The notes beneath the pieces are model-generated. The model had not been told where the DNA came from. It saw only the letters and a program-made list of their open reading frames with translations, and searched no databases. Shown here piece by piece: positions 21,822 to 38,586 of a DNA stretch of 64,000 nucleotides (within the stretch, counting starts at the first letter, position 1; each line of letters begins with the position of its first letter). Origin of the DNA: Heliocybe sulcata (lineage: Eukaryota > Basidiomycota > Agaricomycetes > Gloeophyllales > Gloeophyllaceae); contig ML213513.1 in the NCBI GenBank assembly GCA_004369045.1, forward strand, positions 329,057 to 393,056, in the 5' to 3' direction. A program made the translations under genes and the position numbers.

Positions 21822-23845
21822 CTAGGCCATTACGACACGTCCACTTTCAGAAATCACCACCGAGTCCTGGTCCGCTGGTTTCATAAGCTCCATCGCATCC
21901 CCCTGTGAAGCCCTCTCCTCCATCTTTGCATCGGGCTTGGCTCGCTGCGGAGGCAACGTGTTGTGCATGAACACAAGCACACAGACGGTTATGAGTGCAA
22001 CAAATGCAAAGAGGAACCAAAAGCCGGCTGAGCGCCCATAGAACGATGTCGGGCCGCCGTGATTGGACTGCACACTTGTCTGGATTGAGGTGATGATGGC
22101 TGTGCCGACAGCACAGCTAATTTGCAAGGCGCAGTTGAAGATAGCCCCTGCCATACCCGCGACCGCCGGAGGAGTAACAGCAAAGACCGCGATACTATTT
22201 GATGTTGTTAGGACATCGTCGAGATAACAGGGAAAAGATCAGCCTACTTGACTGTTGTGAATATCACCATACTTCCTGAGGTCCCTATGACAAGACCAGG
22301 GAATACATAGGACCAGTAACGGTGCGGGGAGTTCCCAAAGGCCAAAAGTGCAGTTCCAGTGAGGCAGAGTGCTTGACCGATGAGTGTAACATACTTCAGA
22401 GGCAGGAGTTTCTGTAGGATGTTTGTGGCAATGACAACTGGGAAACTCATCAGGCCAACAGGCAGGCTGTGTAAACCATGCCTGAGCTAAATCATGCATT
22501 GACCTTATAACTCAGTTGTACTCACAATCGCACTGCTGTCATGATAGTTGACCAGCCATATACCTCCTGCCAGTACCAAGAGAATAGCATCTGGACAACT
22601 CCCCACCACATGAATGGGATGAGGGCAGAGGCGACAATGATGCTGAAATTCTCGTAGAACCACATTTTTGGAGGTCTGCAATAGAGTTTTAGATGACATT
22701 GGCGCAGACGGTAGAAAGTATGGAAGGAGAAAGACATACAGTGCTGCGAATTCTTCTTCAATCCTAGCCTCCCAGACAAAGAAAGCGGCCGCCAAAAGGA
22801 CAGAGAGTATCAGCGGAGCAATGGCACGACCAGTCCGCCATCCGATCGTAGACCCGGATGTAACAGCAAAGACGAGAAGGATTAAGGCCACTAGTATGAG
22901 ATGAATACACGTATGATCTCCCACTGTATAAAGAGAAGCATACCAGTTAAGAGAGACACCCCGAAGATATCTATCCTCTTGAAGCGTCTAGCTTTCTGGA
23001 CAGCTGATTCGGGAGTTTGCTCCCGCCAAGGGACAAGAATAAAGACTGAGAGAGTGACGCAAAATGCCACGATGGTGACAAAGTAAAAGACCCAAGGCCA
23101 GGACGTGTATGTAACCAACAGAGCGCCTATGATGAGACCGATAACTGTCCGAAATTAAGGTAAGTGTGTCTGACCTCTCTGGCACGAGGATATGCGTACC
23201 GTTCCCGATGGCACCGGAGCCAGCAAAGAGACCCATAGCCGGCGCTTGCTCCGCCGGGTCGGGATACATATGGACAATCAGGTGCAACGCGGACGGTATC
23301 GTGAGAGCAGCACCTAATACGAGTCCGCCATTGCTCTAATGGTTCAGGAGGCGACGGACATACCAACGCCCATGAAGGCTCGGAGCACAATCAAGGGGAC
23401 CTGGGAGCGCACGAATCCCGCACCGAGAGCGAAGAAGCTCATTGGAGCGGCACCAGCAATGAAAACGATCTCTGTCGGGACGAGGTCATCGGATTTGAAG
23501 TGCGTAGATAACTTTCTAATCGCAACCTACTCGGGTCATAGAGGTCGCTAAGTCGGCCACTCTGCGTGATTTTATTCAGGCACTTTATACCAGTCGGAGT
23601 GCTACGCAACTTACAACGAGAAGTAAAGCGGCGAATGTCAACTGGTACGCTGAGAGGAGCCATACCGAGTTGCTGTTGGATATCCCGATGGCAGCCGAGA
23701 TAGGCGGTATAGCAGCGAATAGCGCAGAGTTGTTGAAGGTGTCGAGGAATTGCGCAAAGCAAAAGACGGCTAATAGTAGCTTTTTCCGCGGACCCGATTG
23801 CAAGGCCAGGACATTCTGAGAGGCTGCTGGTTGCTCCATGACCAA
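21822..23845 (-). CDS. MFS drug:H+ antiporter, DHA2-like
   Basis: Start ATG at 23845 (second Met at 23839), stop 21824-21822, multiple short introns. Helix 1 reads LLLAVFCFAQFLDTFNNSAL and helix 2 SVWLLSAYQLTFAALLL. The loop SGRLSDLYDPK then IVFIAGAAP is the MFS motif-A region. Next come GAALTIPSALHLIVHMYPDP, GLFAGSGAIGN with VIGLIIGALLV (motif-C-like, exporter type), WPWVFYFVTIVAF, WWGVVQMLFSWYWQ and AGAIFNCALQISCAVGTAII. The length and extra central helices point to the 14-helix DHA2 class. It probably exports the cluster product or a toxic intermediate at the plasma membrane. It lies head-to-head with the aldo-keto reductase, so the pair could share a promoter region. No decay is seen. Confidence 0.87.
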
Positions 23846-25082
23846 GGCTCAGGCGCCGCGAGACGAGAGTAGGATAGCGGGCGTTGAGTAGGAGTGGGAG
23901 CGAGGAGGTAATGAGAAGGTAGGATAGGGAGGGTCTCTATGAGAATGTCGTAAACACAGGCATGTCCTCCAGTCTCGCACCATACGGACGAGGCTGTCAT
24001 CCTTGCTCTCTACGAAGCAGCGGCAGGATCCGGCATGTTGAAAGCAGCTTTCATGGAAGCTATCAGATTCTGTTGTCAGTGGGGATTGAGATGATGTTCA
24101 GGTGAGTCGATGAACGTGTTGATGAATTGAACTGTGAATAGCTGCACAGCGCTGAACAAGTACGGTACGGCACACCGGGTAAGGCATGGTGCTCGATCGT
24201 TCCAATTCGGAAAAGGAGCACGGCGCTTGACATGGGCCGCTCTGGTACATCAGTGCGGCAGTAATGTGGGTGCCAGTATCATGCCAAACATGAACTCTGT
24301 TCGTTCCTGCGGGTGAAAACCGGTGAAAGCGTAGATTATCAGACAGATACTCCTTGCTTATCGACTCTGAGACCAAACTTAGCCATTGAACGGAACGCTC
24401 ATATCATTCTAGCAAATTCAAGAATCAGCGCAAAAGACATGAGAAGGGGACATGCACTTAAGTGCCATAAACTCGTCTGCTAGCGCTCAGCGCCCACTGC
24501 ACAGTACTCGCACCGGGTCATTGTTTGTTTACCGGCTGGGCGCTCCGATGCCCGCCAGAACGTATACTGCCGTTCCCACCGCAAAGCGCGCATGCCACGA
24601 CCTTTCCTTGAGATGGCAGGAGGCATTCTGACGGAAGATGTCTGAGCGACTCCCACCGCCCATCGACGGGGATCTTGAAGTCCCGTTATTCCCACCATTG
24701 TGGATCCGAGATCTGAGACGGTAACTGTTCGGTGTATTGCTCCATAACCACCGCGAAGTGGTTTGCGCAATGGACCAAGACTGATGAACCACACCACGTC
24801 GGCATTTCCTGTTCATATTATTGGGAGAGAATGGAGACCCGGGACACTCCCGTCAAACCCTCGCCAGGAATATCAGGTGACAGAGTCCTGGCAGAGCGTG
24901 TACTACTAGTCTCTTTCGTCCATGTTGCTCAGAGTATGATGCATGATGGATCGTTCCCTGGCTGGGTACATGGCCTAAGGTACGGACTCACCAAGCATTC
25001 TGCCCCGGCCTTTCCTTGCAACACACTGTGTCTGCAACATCTCCCGCTTCGCAACATCGAGTGCAGCTAAGCCTCGTTCGGC
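23846..25082. other. divergent promoter region, MFS / aldo-keto reductase
   Basis: A 1.24 kb spacer between two outward-facing genes. Several overlapping short frames around 24,480-24,820 carry no recognisable motif. I see no repeats. Confidence 0.35.
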
Positions 25083-26866
25083 ATGGCTCCTACGGCGAAA
25101 AATATGAAATACGGTATTCCATCCTGTTCCCTAAGCGAGATACTGAACTAATACCAACTCTCGCCAACAGTCAGGCTCGGCACCTCGGGGCTCAAAGTCT
25201 CGAAGGTGATCATGGGCACTATGCAATACGGTAGCCCCGAGTGGCAGCCCTGGATAATGGGCGAAGAAGAAGCAATGGTTCATATTAAAGCAGCGTATGT
25301 TATTCCAGCACAATGATCGACGCACCTCGTGATACATGGCAGATACGACGCTGGAATACAGACATTCGATACCGCAGACGTAAGCGCCCTCTCGTGCGTT
25401 ACAAGCGCACTCACCAATCGAATCCCTTACAGGTATATTCAAACGGCATGTCGGAGGTGATACTGGGTAATGTCATCAAGAAGCTGGACCTCCCGAGGGA
25501 TGAGATTGTCATAATGACGAAGGTACCCTCGTGCAGAGCTATCGACTTTGAAGGAAGCTGAGCTCGCGTTAGATTTGTCAAGTCGTCGGAAGGGAGCCCG
25601 GAGAGTGGTTTATCAACACCGGCCGCGACCCGGAGCAGCACGGCTACGTTAACCAAGGCGGCCTCAGCCGCAAGGTACGCACCAACTTCAAGCTCCTCTC
25701 TCTAACGCACTAAGCCATACGATTGCATCTCAGCACATCTTTGCGGCTGTGAAGAAAAGCCTCGAGAGACTGCAACTCGACTACGTCGACGTGCTTCAAT
25801 GTGCGTATGCATTCGAGCTTCGTTGATCCGTAATAAGGAAGTGTTCGTCGGTGAAGGTCATCGAGCGGATCCCGCCACTCCAATCGCCGAAACTGTGAGC
25901 ATGTATACGGCTACGTGCTCTATGCCACGCCGTTAATCCTTCCGCAGATGCAAGCGCTGCACGATGTGGTAAAGGCCGGGTACGCCCGTTACATCGGCAT
26001 GGGGTCATGCTGGGCATGGCAATGTGTGTTACATCTCTCGTTTCCAGTATATCCGCTCTCACCTTCCCTTTCCAGTTCACGAGATGCAAAGTACGCTCTG
26101 CCCTGCCTCTCTTTGACGCTATACTGACATACAAACTAGACTACGCAATCAACAACGGTCTGACTCCTTTCATCAGCATGCAGAATCAATACAGTCTCCT
26201 CTACCGGACTGACGAAGGAGAGATGTATCCGACTTTAAAGGTGGGCTTGATCGTGACTCGAGGGGTAGTAATGCTTACAGGAGGGATAGCTGTTCGGTAC
26301 AGGATCCGTTCCGTGGTCTCCTCTCGCTCGCGGTCTCTTGTCCCGTCCTCTAGACGCACAGTCTCAGCGCGGAAAATCAGACAGGTACTCAAACACCCGT
26401 ACGTTCACCCAGAAGTCACTCACGCATAGCAAGGTTCCTCGGGATTTACAAAGCCGGACCGCCTGAGGACAAGGAAATTATCAAGCGGTCGGTGCATCTT
26501 CCAATTGGAGCACTAATCCCATTCTCATGACCTTCGCCCGCCAGCGTCGAGGAAATTGCTAACAAAAGAGGTGTCAGCATGGCAAAGGTCGCCCTAGCCT
26601 GGACCCTGCACAAGCCTGGTGAGTCGGTTCCTGCTCACACGTCCCGAACACTGATAGACACGGACATATGCAGGAGTCACTGCTCCCATAATTGGGCCGT
26701 CCTCCGTCGAGCAATTGCAAGACCTCATTGGTAAGGCCTTTCACTCAACGGACGCGCATCTCATAACCCCGTTCTTGCAGAAGCCATTGATTTAGCACTA
26801 TCAAACGACGAGCTCAAATACTTGGAAGAGCCATATCGTCCCCGTGGTGTTATGGGCTTCAAGTAG
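25083..26866 (+). CDS. aldo-keto reductase (aryl-alcohol dehydrogenase type)
   Basis: Start ATG at 25083 (MAPTAKNMKY, splicing to VRLGTSGLKVSKVIMGTMQY), stop TAG at 26864-26866, about ten exons. The AKR tetrad is visible: Asp in FDTAD, Tyr in VYSNGMSE, Lys in VIMTK, His in LQCHRAD. Further family motifs are YARYIGMGSCWAWQ, NQYSLLYR, FGTGSVPWSPLARGLL and, for NADPH, PIIGPSSVEQLQDL. Members reduce aldehydes and ketones with NADPH; here the aldehyde released by the TR domain is an obvious candidate substrate (inference). The region 26380-26430 is odd: joining SDRYSNT to PRFLGIYKAGPPED needs an intron of only 31 nt, otherwise the frame breaks. That may be a real mini-intron, an assembly error or a recent lesion. 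Confidence 0.82.
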
Positions 26867-27533
26867 CTGTATACTGATAGATCCGCAAAACAGTAAACTT
26901 AGCTAGGCTATTCAATAGCACAAACAGCATGTCAGTATTGCAGTGACACCAAAGAGTTAATAGGATTATTCTCCAACATGACTTGCCAGGACTCGTGAGG
27001 GCGGCAATGCGGGAACAGGGAACTACCCAGAGTAGCCCCAGTCGATCGGTAGGACATGATCGCAGCACGCTCTCAGGATGTGGAAGGAATGCATCACCAA
27101 TATGTCAGATGTCAGGCAAAGTTAGGATCTGGTGGCAATTGTCATGATAGTCCTGCGACGAAATTTGCATATTGTTCACCCAGAACTTCTGACAGGGGCA
27201 CTGATTGATTAATTGCTGCGGTTCCGCCCATGGGCTGTTCGACAGAGAAATCAAACGGTGATATCAAAGTAGCGAAGCATCTCGCACCGCATGAGGGTAT
27301 CTTCGTGTGGTGGGTTGAGATATCTCCCGGGGCATAGCGGCAGGCGCAGATTTTCTGGCACGATAGATGGACAGCAAAACTGATAGATGGGTATATGGGG
27401 ATCCAAGTTTAACCCAAGGGTAGCTCCCAGACTCACACTAGGCCTGATAGTCGGCGAGTAGAGGAGTCTTTATAACAGATCCTTTGGATGTGGTGCTGAA
27501 TACGCACAGAAATACTCCGCACCTCTTGGAATT
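26867..27533. other. intergenic, upstream of halogenase 1
   Basis: No ORF with a recognisable motif. The last 70 bp carry the TATA box of the halogenase gene. Confidence 0.4.
27469..27475 (+). promoter_or_regulatory. TATA box of halogenase 1
   Basis: TTTATAA lies about 60 bp before the ATG at 27534, the expected spacing. Confidence 0.5.
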
Positions 27534-29595
<2,062 letters not shown>

Positions 29596-30353
29596 TGGTT
29601 GCAACGAGCAGGTAGACGATGGACGGCGATGCAGATGTCAGAAGTAATTGTGTGCTCGATGATGTGGTAGACAGTCACCCGCGCACACAGTACATCAATT
29701 TTAAAGCTTCCCTGATCCTCCCAGATAGCCAGGTATGCAGGCATGGCACCTAGAGGAGACTCTTAGGCGAAGGGGGACGCTGCTGGCCGGGAGCGCGACC
29801 TACTCATAACGAAATTAGGGGAAGAGAAGGATAAGTACCACTCACGCAAGGAAGGCCTGATATCCGACCTAGCTCCCGTGAGCTTGAAGCCAGGTGGGAC
29901 CCTCCCTTGATTACTTGTTCTATCGGCATACTTCATCGATGCTGGTGTCGCGCAGCGCGTTCGCGTCAACCTGGGATATTCCCACGCCTAGTCCACGATA
30001 CAGCAGGTTGAAGGGCACAAGGAGGATCAGAAATAATATTGCAGCCATATTTCGCACTTCAGCATCTTCAACGAGGTCACTTACACAAATATATTCGCAA
30101 ACAGGAGGTACCTTCATCAGGAAGAAGACATTATCCTACAGCTGCCTACGGAGCTATATAGGTCGTCATAGGCAGCCTGTAGGCACCCATAGGTTCATAG
30201 GATAATGCCTGATTCCTGATGTTCGCCAGGGGAGATTCGGAAATGACTGTTCCAACTCTATGCCACAGGCTTTACGCTGGTTCGTATCTACTACTATAAC
30301 CCTTGTACATTAGAGTATCTGCTGTTACGTATGCGGCAGCCGGCCCAGGTACT
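29596..30353. other. convergent intergenic with imperfect hairpin
   Basis: Lies between the 3' ends of halogenase 1 and monooxygenase 1. A minus-strand frame at 30117-29920 contains one hydrophobic stretch (MAAILFLILLVPFNLLY) and may be a remnant of a membrane protein; I cannot assign it. A hairpin-forming inverted repeat lies at 30129-30207. Confidence 0.35.
30129..30207. repeat. nested imperfect inverted repeat
   Basis: The outer arms cattatccta (30129-30138) and taggataatg (30198-30207) are perfect reverse complements. The inner arms gctgcctac (30141-30149) and ataggcagc (30168-30176) match at 8 of 9. It could be a remnant of a small inverted-repeat element or an RNA hairpin between two convergent genes. 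Confidence 0.5.
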
Positions 30354-32177
30354 TTACCCGCTCCTCTCCTGTGTTACGGTGATTATTGCCTCCTCCGTAC
30401 TGCAATCCACCGCCTCTGCCCTTTGCAAGATGCAGCCCCATTTTACCCACCAGTCTTCGGCGACCTCGTCTGCATCATAGTCAAACATCCGTATGAGCTC
30501 CTCCCACTCCGCACGGAGATTGTCCTGTATATCGTCGTCCCAGCTTGTCAGCGGTATTGATAACGCTGTGGAGACACCATCTGCACGGGCGGCTTGGTTT
30601 GGACCGAGCGGTATTGCGACTGCCTCGATTTTCCCGATCTCGGATTTCACTACGTCCGCCGAGCGGGGCAGTCGGATTTCTTCGAAAGCAGCGACTAACG
30701 CTGAAATCTCCTCTTGAGACGTAAGGTGAGAGAATAAATTCCCAAGCACGGCGGCATCCTCTATGACGATAGCATGGTTCTGCGTTCCGTTAGGCTGGCA
30801 GTTATGCCTTGAGTTGGCATCAGCTTCTGTAACTTGTGCGCTCTACTTACCGGCAAGGGATGCGCTGCATGGCCGACCAATATCACCTTCCCGCTCTCGT
30901 GTACCAGATTTTCAAGAGGCTTGTAGGGAACATACAAAGTTGGTCTCAGTGGTTCAACGAGGGACAGAAGCTCCTGTACGCTTATAAGCATGCGCGTCCC
31001 CGTAGTCAGTACTTGCGGCGAAAGCTCATATGTGGTTTTACCTTGAATGTAGTTCCGCCACATTGAAATCAATGGCTTCAACGGACACTTCATCCTTGTA
31101 ATGGTCGCTGAAGATGTCCAATGCGGTGGGCCATACGACGCCCATAGCGTAAGATCCGCCACCCTATTGATGATGATTGGGGACTTCTAACAACGAAGAC
31201 GTGCGCTCTGCCATACCACGGGGTGTCCCCAAACAGTGTGGCCGTCGCCCATCCATATACTGAACTATGAAGTTGCGTTGGTATCTCCTGCCGCGCCCAA
31301 CTATTCCTTCTCACCTCAGGGTTAGCCAACAACCGTCTGAGGCTCTCATTCCTCAGAGCCTTCTCCGCAGGGATGGAGGTGCTAACGCAACGTTAGCATG
31401 TCAATCAAAGTGATGTAAGGCATAGCATACTTTGATTCACAAAGTAAATTCGCTGTGAAACTCTTGCCAGGGATGCAGTCCGCAACAAGAGGCCGAACGA
31501 AACTACGGAATCCATCTGCGGCGATGATAATGTCGCCTCGCAGCACTTCACCGCCTTCAAGTCGGACGGACGCGTTCTGCGGATCGACACTAACAACGGT
31601 CGAATTATATTGAATAACTGCGCCCGCACTCAGAGCCATGTCCTTCAGAGCAGCATGTAGATCGCTAAACTGAACAGAACGTGAGTTATCGATGCGGATC
31701 CTATCTCCCTTCCTACCTTTATAAACATGTAATCAGCTCCTAGTGACCGCATAATGGCATCGTGAAACAACGATGTTCCTATCGTCTCACCAGTGCCAGC
31801 TGACCATGGTGATGTTAAAAAAAGGCGCTGGAAACTTGAGGGTAGACTAACTTAGCTTAAATGATATCCCCCGACTCTTGTGCGCCACCACGTCGAGATA
31901 GGGCTGCAGGCCCCAGCGATTGAGTATCCTCGTCATGTTAGGCGGAGAGCGAACGCCTCCCGCAACCTTTATGAGAGGAACGGAGCTCTGCAATGGGAAA
32001 ATGTAATGTCTGGAAGTCATTTGCAGTACGCACGTTTGTGTAGGCCCCGTCGGCCTTTTCGAGTACCCGGACATTATGGCCAGCTACTTGCAGTGAGTAA
32101 GCACATGCAAGTCCGGCCGTACTACCTCCAATAACAATGAAGTCCAAGGGCAGTGAGGCCTTCCTGTAGGCGGTCAT
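30354..32177 (-). CDS. FAD-dependent monooxygenase, copy 1
   Basis: Start ATG at 32177 (MTAYRKASLPLDFIVIGGST), stop 30356-30354, about eight exons. Its Rossmann motif is GGSTAG (Ser at the second conserved Gly, common in fungal members). GGVRSPPNMTRILNRWGL, GADYMFI and GDIIIAADGFRSFVRPL (the DG-type motif) follow. GKVILVGHAAHPLP is the second FAD-binding motif, and AIVIEDAAVLGNLFSHL and DADEVAEDWWVKWG close the protein. This is the salicylate-hydroxylase-like family, which uses NAD(P)H and O2 for aromatic hydroxylation, sometimes with decarboxylation. It is the most divergent of the three copies and converges on halogenase 1, the same arrangement as the second pair. Confidence 0.87.
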
Positions 32178-34666
32178 TTTGGTGCACTTGACGATGGACG
32201 AGGCTGATAGAAGTACTGCTAAGTAGCGCTCGAGGCTATTTGGGAGAAATGACATCCTTGTGACCGGCGTCTCGCTGTCACCACGCATAGATCATCAGAT
32301 GGAAATTCGTTGGGTCATGGTACGCCACCCAGAGCTCGGGTCTGCTCTGCGCGCAGACGGAAGACGTCAGTAGTCAGGTATATAGTTGCCGCGAGGGCTA
32401 TTTCTAAAGAGGCACGAACAGTCGGGTCTCAAAGATCTGGCATGGCCATGCGTCGTCTGATATCCGATAGTTGAGTGTTACAACACATCAAAGCGAGGCG
32501 AGAATCGTGGATGCACGGTTGAGCTGATGAATCGATGTAGTGACCCGCTCCGTGGTCCCCGAGAGGCAGAGGTAGTCATGAAACCTGACGGGGGATCTGA
32601 CCTGCAGCGGCAAAAGAAATGATTGCAAGAGACCTGTGCTCGGACGGACCTCCATCTTCCTGCAGGTATTGTTTCGAGCTGCATAACGATGCTGGAAGCC
32701 GATCTACTGTGACAGAATCGGGGTCGTCCGATGTCACGCCTGAGACGCTCGTGGCGTTTTGGGGTCTTTGTGGCTTGACATCGCTGGTGTATGATGTTTT
32801 CTCAAGATGATTCTTTCGCGCCAGTGGATCTAAAGTGCCGGTTTATAGATCTCATCGTGAACTGTAACCCGGCTAGACTAGCACGAATAAAATACAGAAA
32901 AATTCGGATGGTTTCTTCGGAGTAGGCACGCCTTGAGCAACTTCGAGATTTTATATGTTATAGATACGAACCTCCTTACTCTATCCAATCATACATACTA
33001 TCGAACATGGTCCCGTGTTAACGTAACTGTCGCATCTGCTCTGATTCCGCATAGAGCAAGTAGACGGTCAAGCACGTCAGTAGTCCTGGTTGAGTGGCAT
33101 TGATAAATACTCGAAACCGCCTGCTTCAGAGTTGATGGCATCTGCACCGTTCTGCAGATGTCATCAAGTCTAAACCAGAGGCTAAGAGCATTCTTCTCAA
33201 TCCGATTCTGGCGTAGTGCCTTCAAGAAGATGCAATTCGCCCTAGGACGTAAGGAATATAGCGGCTGCTCGTCATAAAGTATGAAGCAACTTCCGTACCA
33301 CAGACTCACTGATAAGCGCGACCAGCACGGTCCTGCAGTATTCAAATCTTTGACCAGCATCCTGCGTACATATATGCTGGTGAATCTTCCAAAAATCAAT
33401 AGTAAACTGTGACGTGACTCGCCTTTGCCGCTCTCTCTAGCACCGCAGTGGGTTCTCTGCAAAGCCCTCGCTGACTCGTCCTTATCAGCTGTCACGGACA
33501 CTCCGGAGACATTGTAGCTCGCCGACTCATCCGTGCTATCGCGACCACAAGAGTCTGCGGCCAAGTTCCGGCCACCTGCGAAACCATCCTCAGCATCAGC
33601 AAGAAATAGACTGGTATCCTCCGTTAGCGCTACGTACTGTTGTACTTATACGCTTCATCCGGTGGATAGGCCATGCCGGCCAGGGATCCTGTCCGTCCCA
33701 GTAGACTGGTCTGCTACTCGCAATCGGGGGCTACTTGGACCTGCCTGGTCAAGCTTGGTATCCGCTTTTATGGCCGTTCTTATCTTCGATTATGAGATGA
33801 GAATATATTCTGGGAACGACGCGCGTCAAAGCTCTGCAGCGCGTTGGAATCGAATACACAACCAAAGCGAGATACGAACACTTGTAGCGATCGGGTGAGC
33901 ATTCCCGGGGTCCTTGAGATTTTGGAAGGCAATGCTATCCATTACGCATAAACTGCGCGGGATGCAGTGGCAGTCCGGAAGAATGGAGTGGAAGGCTTGA
34001 CTATTGATAGAATCCCACTTGGTGAGATGACGTCTTCTGTCCGACCTATGGATATGTGCTTCCCGTATCTCTCTCCGACGCGCTGCACGCTTGCGTCGGT
34101 CATGGAAAGGCCAACGTTGTGTACAGGAGCGGGGCAGACGTACCCTGGCTTGTGTCGGTTACAATATCATGAAGAAGGACGTCTCCGTATTCTCCTTATG
34201 CCGCTCGTATCAATAGTGAAGCTGCTTGAGATGGACATGCCTGGAGACACGAGTCGTGCCGAAATCACGGAGCAGCGAAGCGCTCAACATATGTGATGCA
34301 CCTGTCGCGAGGCTTCTGTCACGCAGGGCTTCGTCCATGAAAATAGAGGATGGGAACCAGATCAAATCAACGGTCTTAAGGAATCATCTTCGGCGATGTC
34401 GGCGTTTACCGTACTGCATGTGAAACATCAGCGCCTATCGTAAGACGGAGCAAGGTCAGAGGACGAGGGCATATTCACCTTTGCTCAGAGGAAATCTGCT
34501 AGCAAGGAAGAACGTACTTGTGCCGTAATGCCGTCTACAGTCGTTCGACCCATCCCGGAAGAAGTCCATCCGCTGGATATGACAATACCAGCAAGAATAA
34601 TGCCACGAGGAGCGTTGTATAAGGAACACCTCGCGCAGAGACAGAGGACCAACTCTTTACCTCGAA
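32178..34666. other. 2.5 kb region between the two duplicated units
   Basis: Lies between monooxygenase 1 and halogenase 2, both facing outward from it. The only long frame is minus 33564-32998 (188 codons); it has no motif I recognise and no convincing splice partners, and could be chance. The rest shows nothing recognisable. Confidence 0.3.
34618..34623 (+). promoter_or_regulatory. TATA box of halogenase 2
   Basis: TATAAG lies about 45 bp before the upstream ATG at 34667, which supports that start over the Met at 34759. Confidence 0.4.
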
Positions 34667-36774
<2,108 letters not shown>

Positions 36775-38586
36775 ACGGAGGATACATTGACAAGTCTGAC
36801 TTCAGAAGAGTAATCGCGCTGCATGCGGAACTGTATCCAGTCTGGCTAGGCTGACATTATATTATGGCGCTCTCGAGATCATTAATTGACGCCTGAAGCT
36901 GAAGACTAGATAGCCAAGCAGGAGCGCTGAGCGCTGAGCAGCGGAGGCCCTGTGCTGACCGCTCTCATCGCAAGAGTCAAGGGACGCGACTAACAACGTC
37001 GACGCCGCGCAAAAATCCGGTCTAGAAAACCACACTCGAGAAGCGCCTGCGCATTCGCGCAGCTGCAGGGCAAATACCTTGCGACTCTCATATTTCCGTG
37101 GCTATTTACTTCAATGATAATAAGGCCACATAGACTCAAGCTGGATTTTTTCTGGCTTGAACGTGCGGAATGTTTGACCGACGACGCCACAGGACTGTGG
37201 CGCTCGCTACCATACCAGGAAAGTAAAATAAATATAGACAAATAGACTAGCAATTCTTCGAAGGTAACGTGACCTTCACGGCAGATAATCGCGAGCACAG
37301 GCTTCTATACCTACAACATCACTACAGACCTCACAGATCGCTTTTCCTCTCCTCGACGCTCACCCCGTAATATGTCCGAGAGATTCGCGCCCCCTGAACT
37401 CCCAGTCAATTTACACAATGCTCTAATATATTGACAGGGGCATATCGCGAGGATGGTCCACACTCATGTAAGGATGTCGGTGACTTGACTGCTCTTTGGT
37501 GCGCTAGGACTTTCGTGAGGGCGTCCTGCGGGATTAGTACGTCGTATAGACTGTTGAAGTACGAGGCATGTGGGCAAAGCAGCTTATTCGGGCCATTCGA
37601 AGCTGTGCCACTACGCTCTTCATTAATTCATTCGTTGAGTGGCCCGTCGCTGAACGTTGAACTGCTGAACATTATCGACTAGGAAAGTTTGACAGCACCG
37701 AGCTGTCAGCAAACGTATAATACAGTTATCGTTCGGATATTCAACGATCACATACCTGTACCCTCCTTCCCGGCGGCACCTCATAGATCCCACTTCTATA
37801 ACTTTGCTTCGCTCTTGTGGTTGCTTGCAGTGGTAAATCAGGATTTGTGATCAAGTGTCTGCTGAATTCAATAGTCGCCTTGTCCCAGAGTGCAGCCTCC
37901 AATGCCCAGTCCCTGCTGAAGCCTCTGGCCACGACGAGCGGCTTCGGGGCCCATATCTCGCGGACGTGAGGTCGTTAGAATTGCCCGGCATCCATCCATT
38001 TCCATGTGCATCCGCTCAGGATATTCCACCATTCCTTGCAATAGCGGGAACGCTGGCTCTTTGCCAATAATGCTCAATAGCCAGGTTTGAACTGTCATAA
38101 AGCGCGTCGTGGAGGCCATCACAACCCCGTGCCGCGTCTTCCGCTCCGACCTGTAGTGCATGAAAAGGCCTTGTGGTGGCTGAAAAGACCTTGGCACGGA
38201 CATAGCGAGAGTATTATCGATGAGGCTGGCAATCTTGTCCGATGTAACTCTGAAGCTTTACATGGCTGCTGTCATGCTGCAGTGGTAATTCCCATGTGTC
38301 AAGCGGATGAGATCTAAGTTCGCGTGCTCACTAAACAAATTTGCAGGCTGAGATATGGCAGTCTGATATAGTCGTGACCACAGACGCGTAGCTTCTGACC
38401 TTATTGCCGGGCCTGGCCATAATGCAAAGGGGGCATTAGATAGCCTTGCAATCCGTAACAGAGCATCAAAGCCGCATCGCGAGACTGCATCCGGGTATCA
38501 TCGGGTGTATGGAGAACGACCGAGACTATGAGTCTTGAGTTCGCCTCAGCATCGGGAAACTTGCTATATATTCATCCGTAGTAGGA
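36775..38586. other. intergenic, convergent, 1.8 kb
   Basis: Lies between halogenase 2 and monooxygenase 2. I recognise no gene. The last 230 bp (about 38,360-38,586) match the sequence downstream of monooxygenase 3 (about 42,340-42,599), so the duplication extends beyond the coding region. Confidence 0.45.

Noticed and set aside
32998-33564. 188-codon minus-strand ORF as a real gene
   Set aside because: No recognisable motif, no homologous feel, no splice partners, and it lies in a region without other coding signs. Kept only as a note.
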